Source of the DNA: Acheta domesticus
Taxonomy: Eukaryota > Arthropoda > Insecta > Orthoptera > Gryllidae
NCBI GenBank assembly: GCA_031308135.1
Contig: JAHLJT010009355.1
Span: forward strand, 6,745,074 to 6,809,073
Length of the DNA stretch: 64,000 nucleotides
Reading direction: 5' to 3'
Shown: piece by piece, positions 1 through 11,350 of the stretch
Layout: each line of letters begins with the position of its first letter
How positions within the stretch are numbered: position 1 is the first letter of the stretch
Position numbers and translations under genes: made by a program
Notes under the pieces: model-generated
Database searches by the model: none
What the model saw: the letters and a program-made list of their open reading frames with translations, nothing else
What the model was told of the DNA's origin: nothing

Positions 1-829
1 TCACTGCGCCCGACAAACATCTAAAAACTTCAGTAATGGAAATTTATTGAATTATGTCAGCATTTCCAGATGGGAGACAATCGTAAAATTATAGACCGGC
101 TCCCGCCGCTGGGTGCAGAGGAAAAAAAAGGAGGTCAAGCGAAAATAATGGATCTGAGAGAAGAAGTCTTCGACTTCGGCAGAGATCGGTCATAAATCCC
201 CAGGGGGCGGTCGGAGCGCCAGACATCAACGGCGCCCGCAGCCACCTAAGCTGGGCAGAGAGTCCGCACTCGGCGGACCGACACGCCACCCTTTGAGCGA
301 CTGCAAATACGTCTTACACACACACACCAAAGACTACCTGATTAAATTACATCGTCAATCTCAGTCAGGAGCAATCTCTTGCAAGGACATATTTTAGTAT
401 GTGAAATATAGGCTATTACTTATTACGGCTGCCGATGAATGTATTGGGCGTGTGATTAAGGAACATATAAAACCTATACTTTTTAAAATATAACGCTTAG
501 TTTATGAATATTCAAAGATTTTGAGGGAAGATTTAGGTTGGGGATAAATCTGAATTTTTAATAATTTGTGACAAAGTGCAATGGCGCTGAATAATATTAT
601 ATTACATGACAGGATGTTCTTCATCTATGAAATGAATTAAGAATAGCTTGAAATAAATCATAAGCCTTCCCCACTGCTTGAATTTACGAATGTTTACAAA
701 CTATATAGAAAAAGTAGAACATTCTGAACAAGTTCTTCCTAACAATTCTTTACCAATACTTGAATTCTTCACATTTCTAATATATGACGAGTTGTGAAGG
801 GCTTCTGACACTTGATCGTTAAGAAGTCA
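1..829. other. AT-rich spacer, no gene seen
   Basis: Mostly AT-rich unique sequence with one moderately GC-rich patch at about 95-295. It holds a short ACACAC run near 317-327. Open frames are short and resemble nothing recognisable. It ends at a poly-C tract near 830-840 that opens the first GC-rich island. Confidence 0.6.
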
Positions 830-1752
830 CCCCCCCCCCCAGCGTCCTGTGGCACCTGCGTCGCCGAGCGTGGCTCCGCCCGAGGCCCCTTTGAGGCGCG
901 GATCGCGGGCGCCGGTGCAGCCGCCGCGCGGGCGCGCGCGCGTGTCTCCCGCGTGTAATGGCTTCTATATTTAATGTAGATTATGTAAATGATATTTAGC
1001 ATGAGGGCGCCCGCCCGCCCCTTCGGTTCCGCTCCGTAAAAAGAGACCTCTCTCCGTCCTCCGCCGCTGCCGGAGCCTGAGGTCGGCGAAGGCGCCCTCC
1101 CCCTCGCCTTTCCCCCTTCCCCTTCTGCTGCTGCTGCTGCAACTTGGCGGAAAAAGGAAAGGAAGATAATTTTTGAGGGTGGGGGCGGTGGCTGGCCCTC
1201 TGATGTGTATGTATGTGTTGGAGGTGAAGTTGGTGAGGAACTGGGGTACCCCCGCGCTCAGCGCCGCCGAGCGAGGTCCGTCCGGGGGAAGAGAGAGAGA
1301 CAGAGAGAGGGACAGAGAGAGAGAGGGGGATACGGTGACGGCGGCGAGGAGGGCGAAAGATCATAAATCGCGTAAGAGAATGTAGAGGATCCAGAAAATT
1401 CATTAGATTAAATATCCATTAATGCTAACTGCTCTTTGGTTAGATATATACGTATACATTATATATGAAACCGTTTCTTACTGCGGGGGCCCGTTATTTT
1501 TTGCGGCGGCGGAGAGATTTCGCGGGGGCGGCGGCGCCTGGAGGAGGAAGGGGGCGGGGCCGTCCAGGGGATCGCTTGGGGTCCACCGCGCGATCTAGGT
1601 GAGGCCTTGCGGGGGCGGGAAGGAGAAGCACAAGCGCGGCGAGAACGGAGGAGGGGCCCGCGAAAGAGAACCGAGGCGAATTTTAATCTTTTTACGTTTG
1701 ACGTTATCGCGCGGCGGCACGGCCATCGCGCGGGGTCACCGCGGTCGCCCCG

Positions 1753-1791
<39 letters not shown>

Positions 1792-2120
1792 TCCGCCGCC
1801 GCCGCCTCCGCCGCCGCCGCCTCCGCCGCCGCCACCTCCGCCGCCGCCGCCGGCGCCGCCACCTCCTCCGCCGCCGCCGCCGCCGTCGTCGCCCGCTTGC
1901 TCGCGTGCGGGGCCTCCGGTCGAGGGTCGCGACGCCTCGCCTTTATCGTGGTGAGACCGCGGCGGCGGCGGGGGCGGACCGCTCACTGCCTCTTCCCCCT
2001 CCCTGCTTACCCCGTGCTGCGCCGCCTAAATCACGCCTTTCCGGGTATCTCGACCTCCTGCACGAAAAGAAGCGGCGGGGGGCGGGGGCGGGGGAGTGGG
2101 CGATGTCGCCGATGAGAAGC
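830..2120. other. CpG-rich island with CCG repeat
   Basis: GC- and CpG-rich block, interrupted by AT-rich stretches at about 960-1000 and 1380-1480. It includes a purine-rich GAGAGA stretch (1290-1325), a CTG run near 1122-1140 and a long CCG trinucleotide tract at about 1753-1887. Opposite-strand frames read as poly-Gly, poly-Pro or poly-Arg through the repeat, which is what a CCG repeat gives in any frame, so no coding gene is called. Short AT cores such as the motif at 1362-1371 sit inside the GC-rich DNA. Confidence 0.7.
1753..1887. repeat. CCG trinucleotide repeat
   Basis: About 130 bp of nearly pure CCG with occasional CCT and CCA interruptions. It is long for an imperfect triplet tract and lies in the middle of a CpG island. 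Confidence 0.9.
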
Positions 2121-3170
2121 GCCCGGCTCGCCGATGAATTAGCCGAGATAAAACACTGCGCTGCTCTAATTTATACCTTTTGCTAAGCGCCAATCTTGAG
2201 GCGCACCCATAGAGATAGTATAAATTGAGGTAATATAGTACATTATCTTTCTCTTTGTATCTCTATGCATACGTTTTAAGATTGGTAATACACTTGGTGT
2301 AATAGTATCGTTTTATTACAATTATGCACGTATAGTAAAATATACTTGCATCAATCAAACTAATCAATTGAAGACTTGCGCCACTCTTTCCGCTACTCAA
2401 TTGTACTTCTTTAGGCTAATAATTACGTAGATAACATTAGTATTTTAGCTGTACGCAAGAACGTTATTTAATTTTTTCATTCAAGCATCACCCATTTACA
2501 GTCCGCACATAGTTCAGTCCTGATGATATTTATGAGGGATCACTTTTTATTCATTTCACTTCATGGGAAGTAACAGCGTTTCTCACCAACGAGAACGGTT
2601 CAATCATTCAAGAACATAAGTTGTAAAGAATGAAAACTCACATTTGATGCGAGTCATGACCTTGAACTAAATAATCCTTCTCGTTGCCGACCTTTGCAGA
2701 AGCCAACTTTTTAACGTGGTAAATACCTTTCATTGCCACTGAAACGTAAGATTATTTTATTAAGTCTCATTAGCGACATTGCTAAAATTCTATATTTATA
2801 AGTTCCAGTCAATACTGCATTTTTAAAATGAAGCATTAACGTTGCCAGTCATATAAAACTATGAGATTAATTTGAGTAATCCTAGACAGTTATTACTAGC
2901 CATTGTTGATTTATCCACTGTATTCTTTACTCTTTTCTCGAATCCGATCTTAGGGCAACTACGGTAAGCAGCTCATCGTTATTCGCAACTAGGTTGACGA
3001 TTGCAACCGTTGCTTTCTGTAGGAGCATTCGCTGGCACTTTGGCTATCGTCCGTGATGTGCACCACTGAACCAAAGCCAAAAAGAACTTTCCTCGACATG
3101 GATTTTCGGCAGCCTGCAATCGACGACAATGCCTTCCAACGTGTGAGGAGCGGCAAAGTTGTTGCTCGCA
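2121..3170. other. AT-rich spacer, no gene seen
   Basis: Unique AT-rich DNA without recognisable coding, RNA or repeat features. The frames at 2979-3170 run into the neighbouring GC-rich island and match no known family. Confidence 0.6.
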
Positions 3171-3576
3171 ACGGCCGTCGGAGTGCGCAATGTCGCAGCG
3201 CGCCCGCCCGGGCCCGCTTTTTTTCCCCCCGGGCGCGGGCCCGGGCGAGGGGGCGGGGCCGGGGGCGGGGGCCATCGGGGGGATGGGGGAGGCGCTGCCT
3301 AATGACGGGGGCGGGCCACGGGGTCGGAAGTCGTTAGGCAGTTGTCTTCCGCGCGACGCTAACGTGACATTAAGAAGGCTTCTAATTGCTGGGGGTTCGC
3401 TTACCAGGAGGAGAGACACGCCCGCGGCCGCGCCGCCCCGCGTGTCGCGGTATGCTAATTCGGCGCGGGCGGCGGCGTCACGCGAGGAGGAGCGGCATCG
3501 GCGGCGCGCGGGGACGCGCCGGGCGCGATCGGGAGAGGCGCCGGGGCGGAGACGCACCGTCCTAACACAACCGATC
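3171..3576. other. CpG-rich island
   Basis: GC-rich block with runs of GGGGCGGGG type. Long frames exist on both strands but consist of low-complexity Arg, Pro, Gly and Ala. The island is directly abutted at its right edge by a solo LTR insertion. Confidence 0.65.
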
Positions 3577-4071
3577 ACTGTGTGGCGTCATACGGGTGTA
3601 ATCAGAATACAGAGGAGAGTGGGTTGTAAGAACAGTGAGTTTATTCATAAACCAGGCCGTAGTCACAAATAACAAATTGCACTGATTACAATTAACTAAA
3701 TAAATAGAACCCACTGCTAGGAGAGATAGTTTACTGAACGGCTACCGCACCGCTCTACTCTGAGACTTCATGCGTGTCTCGCTAGTCACGACAATGAATT
3801 GCCGGCTCCTTGCCCACGTGCGCCACTCGCACAGACTTACGCGCAACCACCCGCCGACGCTGCTGAGAAACAAGAATGAGGAGACATTGTTCTCGTGCCC
3901 TTATATAGGCCCTTCGGCGCTACCCGCCACCCCCATTGCCTCCGCCGTACCACGCCGTGTCCGCGCTTGGGCAGAAATTCCCAATGTGTCATCTTCTGCG
4001 GCTTTCGTTAAACATCCGGCCATCTACCGCGTGTTTATCACCGTTTTTTGCGCGCCACGACGCTACAACTG
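3577..4071 (-). mobile_element. Solo LTR of a gypsy-like retrotransposon, with target duplication
   Basis: The LTR itself runs 3581-4067 (487 bp). On the minus strand it begins TGTAGCGTCGTGGCGCG and ends CGCCACA, so it has the usual TG...CA ends with a short imperfect inversion. It is flanked by a perfect 4-bp direct repeat, ACTG, at 3577-3580 and 4068-4071. In the minus orientation a TATA-like box (CCTATATAAGG) lies at about 3899-3909 and an AATAAA polyadenylation signal at 3640-3645, which gives the U3-R-U5 order expected of an LTR. No internal gag-pol sequence adjoins either side, so this is a solo LTR left by LTR-LTR recombination. A 4-bp duplication is typical of gypsy-type elements (family knowledge); assignment to a named family would need a repeat library. 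Confidence 0.85.
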
Positions 4072-4540
4072 AATATCGGAAAACTAGTTTCTCAAACAGC
4101 TCAGATGCATTTGAGCAGTTATTGCTCATACTTCAAACAATGAAAGTGTGTATAGTCATCACATTTCCTCGTGATCTTGTCATTGGAGAAGGCTGGGATA
4201 GTAAAAAATACAATATAAGTTTATTACAAATTTATCCACAAGTGACAACTGCAAAACCTTATTCAATAATGAACTAATAGTAACGAAACTCATCAACGGA
4301 ACATTCAATCAACTGCCAACACTGAAAAAAAATCGAACTCTTATAATTCCTGACATATTAGGTGTCTCAAGGAGACAAACGAATTAACTTTCAATAAACA
4401 TAATTCAATCCCCGATCAGCCACAAAGAACGCCCTTACGAATGAAATCATAAGTAATCAATAAACCTAAACCTCAAGTTTGCAGAATCCGAATCATAGAA
4501 GCAGCCCGACCACACCATTTTCTTCAGGACCACTACATCG
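4072..4540. other. AT-rich spacer, no gene seen
   Basis: Unique AT-rich DNA between the solo LTR and the next island. Nothing recognisable. Confidence 0.6.
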
Positions 4541-5150
4541 AACGAAGGAAAAGCGGACGAACCGCCCCCGAAAGAACACGCACACCAGCACCCTTTCCCT
4601 TTCCCGGAGGGAGGGTGCGGGCCCGCGGTCGCAGGTCCGCGTCCACGCAGCGAACGAGCGCGCTTCGGGCGCGGCCCGGGCCACGCTAAGGAGCGCCGCG
4701 TAAGAATAATCGGCGACATTAGCGCCGAGACGCGGCGCGGCGGCGGCGCTGGCCGCACGCCCCATTTAACGGCGCGGCCGCATATTTCTAATTACCGACG
4801 TGGCCGCGAGATGGCGCTCCTCTTTTTTTTTTCACGCGCGAGTGAAAAAAGGAAGCTAGCGCCGTGGCGGAGGCGGGGGCGGAGGCGGTGGGCGGTCTAG
4901 CGAGGCGGAACGCAGCGCGCCCATGTGGATTAACGACGCGAGGACGCCGTGAGGCGTCGCGGCGCGGCGCGACGGACCGCTGAGACCGCGGAGGGGCAGC
5001 GTCTGCGGGCGCGGCCGGCGTGCGCGGAAGATTTGCGGCTGCTTATTCCGGCCTTCCGGGCGTGCCCGCGTGGACCGGCAATTTCCGATTCGGACGGACG
5101 GGCGTGTTCGTGGAAAGAGCGGAATAGAAAGGCGGGGCAAAAATCCCAAC
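4541..5150. other. CpG-rich island
   Basis: GC-rich block containing an AT core near 4764-4798 and a poly-T tract near 4821-4832. Overlapping frames on both strands are compositional. Confidence 0.65.
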
Positions 5151-7370
5151 GCGTGGAACCACTTTCAGAGGTGCAAGAAGCACAGAAGCAAAACAGAGAG
5201 TCTACGTGCGAGCATTCAGAGCTAGCACGTTAAGATATACAATTATAATCTGGAATCGCATCTCCCTTCTTCATCAAACACCCCTTTCATCAAAACTGAT
5301 TGTCTTCTGCAGTGCAGAACATTTCAAAATTCTCCAGAACTAGCATGTAAATAATCCAGGAATAGAAGCACGTATGAAGAATGTTAGTATATTTCTTGGA
5401 TGGTACGCTAAGAGAGTTTACGGGAGAGAGTATGAAGAAGTGAGAGTGGTTGGAAGTGGATCGAAAAAAGTGGGCGGGGCGGGGCGGAGCGTGCTGGGAG
5501 GCGGGCGCCGGGCGGCGGCACGCAAGTCGCTAATATATGCGCGCCGAAGCACGAGTGCACGCGAGTCGATCGCGGCCCTGCGGCACGCGGCGCACGCAGG
5601 CAGGCAGGCAGGCACGGCGGAGTATCGGCCCGCCCACGTCATTTGCGCACTTTCACATATTGTTTCTTTACAGAGGTCGAACAGAAAAAAGGAACACCGG
5701 CCATATCATTAGACGAAACCGATATTCAAAAAAGCAATACTTGAAAGAGTGATCTTCTGCTACACAATGACTCACATTATCTGCCCTAACCTTCAATCAC
5801 GGTTTCCAATAGTGTCGACTAGTTCTTCTTACGCAAATGAACTAAGAGACTTTACAACAAATTGGTTTTCTATGCATCTCAGTGACTGCTGACTTATTTC
5901 CAGGAAGCTTCTCAGCCAGTCGGTTTGTCAGTCATTGTGTGCCAATCCGTTACGCCAACTGTACATACAATTGCATCCGTTTCAGCTTTCAACATCAAAG
6001 GCGGAAAATAAGCGTTTTTCTAATTTTCTCTGGCGTGGTTGCCTACTCAAGAATCTCGAAAGGCTAAAAAGATAACCTATTAAATTGTCCAGAAACACAT
6101 AACAAGTCTCTCTACGAATCTTCACTTGATATTTGCAAAATTAACGAACGAGAGGTAATTGAAGTAATAATTACTAGTGTTATTTCTCATTGATTATGTA
6201 TTTAATTTTGGGCAGAAAGCGGCTGGTGAGAAATGAATGTTTTGACACATTTCTTTCAAATGACTAGTTTTGTGTTAAACTTAATTAAACTTTATTTTAT
6301 ATTACACGTTGAAAAGTTTATTAAAATTCATTACGAATTTGACGTTTTGATTATGTATTGTATTATTCATTATCAAATAACTCTGATTATTAAAAATGTA
6401 TCCGGCATAAAAATTGCTTGCATAAAATTGCTTTAAAATATTTGCTTACAAACATTTCGCAGAATGTTTTAAATGAAGTTACATTAATTTAACAAAGGAA
6501 GAGATGGAGTTCGAAATTAGCGTTCTTCATAGTTCGAAATTATTGCAAGCAAAAGCGAAAGGAAAACTACAACAATTTTATATGATGAACGTTTCATCTT
6601 AGGTAATTGGCGCTCATGTCAAATTATCTCAAGAACATATATGCTGTGTCACATAGGGCAGCTAAAATCTTTTTAAAATGAGAAGTAAAATGCATAATGA
6701 AAATAAACATTGCATTACCGTGACTTGTGATAAGACGGAAGATCTGATAGGTCTTACGCAAACATTATTGAAATTTGATAAACAAAACTCATGTTATTTA
6801 GCGCAATCCTCCTCTATGAGTTACAAATTCCATTTTAAGGCACACCTTCATTTCGCAAAAATATCTTCTTGAATAACTCCTAATGAACTCAAGAGTAAAG
6901 ACTTACGACTTTTGTAAAGAATCTGTAAACCAATATTACGAAGACAAAAAAAAGAAGAAGAAGAATACAACATAGTTTACGAAGTAGTGCTTACCTCCGA
7001 ATGTTCGTCTCAACGAAAGAAAAATTGTTACTTAGAAGCATGTAAGCTCGAATAAAAAAAAATTACAGAAGAGAAGGATATCTATGACGGGAACGAATAA
7101 AAACACACATGTTCATGGGGATTTGTTACAATAACTATTGTAAGAATTATGTTGGAATTATGGTTTATTTTACTAAATTATACGTTCAAGTTTCCTTAAT
7201 TTCACTTTTTCCGACATCCGAATTTTTTCTGTTCCCCAGCATACATGTAACAGTTGTTGACAGACTTACCAGATTTTCCTCACGTCGTTTCGTCACATCA
7301 TTTACAAAAACGTTTAAAACCGGAACCGATAAGCGGTTTTCCGAGAGCGGTTGCCGCCAATCCGCAACGC
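5151..7370. other. AT-rich spacer with one small GC-rich pocket
   Basis: AT-rich DNA with a short CpG-rich pocket at 5465-5640 that carries a small GGCA repeat (5599-5614). The part from 5880 to 7110 is strongly AT-rich. None of the short frames resembles a known protein. Confidence 0.6.
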
Positions 7371-7830
7371 ATTCCTTCCGCTGTGTTGAGCGGCGCGCGG
7401 AGCCCGCCCTCTTGGGCGCGTGCCCGGCGGACAAGACGCAGCCCCGGGGCGCGGGCGGCCGCGGCCCAAATTACCTCTCTTTTTAATACGTATGGACGCC
7501 GCAGGGCCAGGCGCGCTTCTGCGAGCAAGCAAAGTGGCTACGCTGTCTACATAGAAATGCTGCCATTTGTACACGCTGCGAGGGAAGGACCTGTCACCGC
7601 GCCCAGCCCAGTCGAGGAGGGGGGGGGGCGAAATGGCGCAATGAAAGCTGCGAGACGCGCAAATGGAAGCAGCCTTTTCCTCGCATGTGCCGCCGCCGCC
7701 TCAAGCCCCACGAATCAGCCCAGCCCCGCCCCGCCCCGCTCCGCTCCGCCCGTTCGCTTGCTTGCTCGCTCGCTCGCGGCATCTCGTTCGCCCCCGACCA
7801 CTCTTTTGCAGCGCGCCCAGAATGCCCGGT
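7371..7830. other. CpG-rich island
   Basis: GC-rich block with a G homopolymer near 7620-7628 and short CCGCCC/CGCTCC tracts. No coding gene recognised. Confidence 0.6.
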
Positions 7831-9370
7831 TTCCGAAGAACACAAACAACGAATCACAAGGTGTTAAGTCAGTATTACCTGTGCGGCTCTTTTAGCGGTA
7901 CGTCAATGGCATCAATTCACATTTCGCGACACTACGGATGACTTACGAAGGACATTGCGTATCAAGAGTAATTTCTTAGTCGCTGAGACAATAAACAGAC
8001 GACTTGCTCCGACGTCCTCATTGGGTGTAGTGACTCCATCAGAGACGAACAAGTCAAAAATTAATGGTCGTACCTGATATCTTATATATTATTTCTCAAA
8101 GGGTTGTTTGGTCTTTTCAATAAATTGGGCGACATACGAAACCGATCGGTATAAAGAAGCAATGGATTGAAAAATCGTGTTTCTTTTCACCTGCACATGT
8201 GACATTCGTATTGAAAAAGGGCGTTAAAAATACCTAAATATTAAAAAAAGTAGTAATTCGGGATCTGTAATATCTGATTGCCGCGCGATCTATCGGAAGA
8301 AAATTACACTCGGACGGTGGCGGGAAATGCAATCTCAAGCATTTTTGTTTGTTTCAATTTAGTGTAGGTTGTGTAAGCACGTGAACGTGATTTTCTACAT
8401 TGAATAGAAATCTTGAAATATGAGAGGTTAGTGATCTTAGTGAGGTTAGGTCGTTTATAATGCTGGAATACAAAAAAAGAATTTAAGCAGAAAACAGTTT
8501 GGTTATTTGACTAACCGTGCGATTTAATCGCACGGGATCTCACTAGTTTACAATAATTCGGCTGGGAAACGCACGTTATGCACACTCGTTGATTTTACTT
8601 ATGAATAGCCGAGGCCGCAGCCTCTTTTGACTGGCATTTCCTTAATTTAGATCTATATTTAGCTGCTAAATAACTTGGGGTTCCAGGTACCTCTGCCAAA
8701 GTGAGCCCCAACCACCGCTCACATTTTCCACTTCACAGCTCTTCTTGTGCCACTCTAAAGTTTCCTTTTCTCAAGTACTCGTCTTCCATAACACACGCCA
8801 TCCTACAAGAAATATCACAAACGGTTTTGATAATTATCTTGAAGAGAATATGGCAATAATAATCGACCTTTGAGATATGCTGATGTTAGAGATACTTGCT
8901 ACAAAACTTGCCAGTAATAATTCTTGTACAGGCTTCAAGCCAAACGTCCATTCATTTAAAATGACTTTTTGAGTAACAAGAATCCACTTTTTCTTTCTAA
9001 CCGATTTATTTTTGTTCTCTGCAGCATTACGATTTGGCAGTGATAACGAATTTCAAAATTATGGTCAATTACAAGTTGACAGAAGAATTAGTATTTCAAT
9101 TTCTAGTAGTAATGGTATTTCGATTTCTTTAAAACATATTACATTTACTTAAAATATATGAAAACAGACTCCATACAGAATTTCCTGGATCAACCACATT
9201 TTATAATAAGCACAAACTTCTTTCCCAACGATATCAACACAGAACGCACATGTTTCATATCCATACCCAAACGCACTTTTGACGCTCTTTGTTCCAACGT
9301 GCCATTCCGATCCCCGAAGACGTGATCGACACCCGTTCTTCTCCAAGGGCTCCCAAGAGCGTGCGAGCCA
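7831..9370. other. AT-rich spacer containing a 21-bp palindrome
   Basis: Unique AT-rich DNA without a recognisable gene. It contains the palindrome listed separately at 8515-8535. Confidence 0.6.
8515..8535. promoter_or_regulatory. Perfect inverted repeat, possible protein-binding site
   Basis: Two 10-bp arms, CCGTGCGATT and AATCGCACGG, are perfect inverted complements around one central T. The core shares GCGATTTA with motifs inside several GC-rich islands. A binding role is inference; the palindrome itself is directly visible. Confidence 0.35.
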
Positions 9371-9700
9371 AATAAGGAAACGAAGTGTGCGCCTTTCCTC
9401 TGGCGCCGCGCGCCGATCCGCGGGCGGCGGGGAGGGATGGGGGGCTCCGGCGCCAGTCAGCGCCTTTCACATTTCCTCGGGCGCCTGCCGGCGGGCGGAG
9501 CGCCCGAGGCCGCTGCAGCGATACAAACCGGCGCGGCGGACCTGTCCGCGGGTGACGCCGCCAGAGAAAGCCCGAAAAATCGCCAACGGAGGAAGCGTTT
9601 TCGCGCCAGGCGGGCACGACGAAACTCGACGGCGCGCGGGCCCGAGCGCAGGCTGGAACCGCTTCTACCAAGATGCGAACGAAGCGACACCGAGAAATAG
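9371..9700. other. CpG-rich island
   Basis: GC-rich block of about 330 bp with overlapping low-complexity frames on both strands. No gene recognised. Confidence 0.6.
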
Positions 9701-10690
9701 TTTGCGGGTGGTTGGCTTTTCATGTCATCCACATATCTACCCTGAATATTGTCTCGTTAAGAATCTGTTGACACTAGTGGTTGGCCGAAAGAGTTCGTCC
9801 AAAGGCTCGAGATTCGTCACAAATAAAGACATTTATATATTTATTATACACCATTCCCTTCTCATGGTCAGCCTACTATCCTTCACATAATGGAAGGCAA
9901 AGGCAAACTTGTGTAGAAGATCATCTGTCAAGGAAAGAAGAAGATTAAAGTATCTCTCGCCTGCGCGCCGAACTGAGTATGACACAATCATCAATATCAT
10001 CATCATCATCAAAGACGTGGGAGCTCCGCGTTCATCTGATATAAACTCCTCAATGAGACAAACATTTTTATTAATTGGATTTTTCTTTAAGACATTCACT
10101 GAAAACCCCCTGTTCGAAGCAAATGAATAATTTGTTTAAAAAATGTACACAGGTATAATTCAGTAATTTTTGTTAAAGATCAAATATCAATTTGATCAAA
10201 TTTAAAAGCATGAATGTACGTTTAAATTCATCAGAATTAGGAACATCAGCGATTTTTCGATGGCGATCATAATTTGAAAATGTTGAAACCGTTTGCGTAG
10301 TATGGAAAAACTCCCGAAAAGCTACACAGGTAAAGAACAAGTACTCTTCGATTCCACAAGCAGACCTCATGAAAATAAGTCTTGATATTACATTATCAGA
10401 TATCAAATACTGTCACCAATGCGTTTCAAATCAATAATGCTATTCGCAAATGCACTGTTCTGTGATAAATTAGAATACAAAATTGTAAGTATGGAAATCT
10501 GTCGGTACAGTTCTTCACAAGGCAAACTACGATCTTTTTATATCAATTAAACAATAATTTACACTGAAATTGCTTTGGAATGGACATTACAAACGAGCAA
10601 TGTGAACTCCACACCTCAGAAAAATATTTTTCACAGGCATCACTGTCTGTCTCTCTCTCTCTCCCGCAGAGATAGACACACACGCACGTC
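9701..10690. other. AT-rich spacer, no gene seen
   Basis: AT-rich DNA with a short ATC repeat near 9990-10010 and a CT-rich run near 10645-10665. Nothing else recognised. Confidence 0.6.
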
Positions 10691-11107
10691 CACACACTTC
10701 CCCAGAGCTTTGACATTTACCGAGCGCGCATGAGCCCATGCAGCACGTTGGACGACCGTATTTCAGGGGCGACCGGACAAATAGAAGGTGCAGCGCCTCC
10801 CGGGAGGGCCATGCCCCGTGTGTGGACGGCGCGTATCTTCTTCATATGCATGAGCGGCGGGGCGGGGGCGGGGGCGGGGGCGGTGTATCGCGGGCGTTCG
10901 CGTGGGCGGCGGCCGTCGCGCGTGATGGACGAGCGAGGACTGGCTTCCGGTCGCCCGGAGAGCGCATCCGGCGCGCGGATAGGCCACCCGCTGCGTCCAC
11001 GGCGACGCGACGCGACGGCCCTGCCAGCGGCGCAATGGAGGCAAGCGCAAGGTGGGGCTGCTCGTGCAATAGCCGCCAGGGAAAGGTGAGATGGCGGAGG
11101 AGGTCAC
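10691..11107. other. CpG-rich island
   Basis: GC-rich block with a GGGGGC hexamer tract near 10858-10882. It passes directly into a GGT minisatellite. Confidence 0.6.
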
Positions 11108-11280
11108 GTTGATGGCGGTGGTGGTGGTGGTGATTGTTGTGATGGCGATAGCGGTGGTGGAGATGGTGGTGATGGTGGTGGTGGTGGTGGTGGTGGTGGT
11201 GGTGGTGGTGGTGGTGGTTGTCGTTGTGATGGCGATAGCGGTGGTGGAGATGGTGGTCATGGTAATGGTAGCTGTGGAGG
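11108..11280. repeat. GGT-rich minisatellite with a duplicated internal block
   Basis: A GGT/GAT-rich tract in which a block starting GTGATGGCGATAGCGGTGG occurs twice, at about 11137 and 11225, separated by a pure GGT run (11174-11219). The plus frame reads as poly-Val and the minus frame as poly-Thr, which is a repeat artefact. Confidence 0.85.
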
Positions 11281-11350
11281 CGGCCAATGTGGAGCTGGAG
11301 TTTGTGTTGAGTGATGCTGATTTTGGTGGTGGAGGGGCGATTGTTGTCAT

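Noticed and set aside
1459..2186. Poly-Gly, poly-Pro and poly-Arg frames
   Set aside because: Produced by the CCG repeat on both strands; no unique protein sequence.
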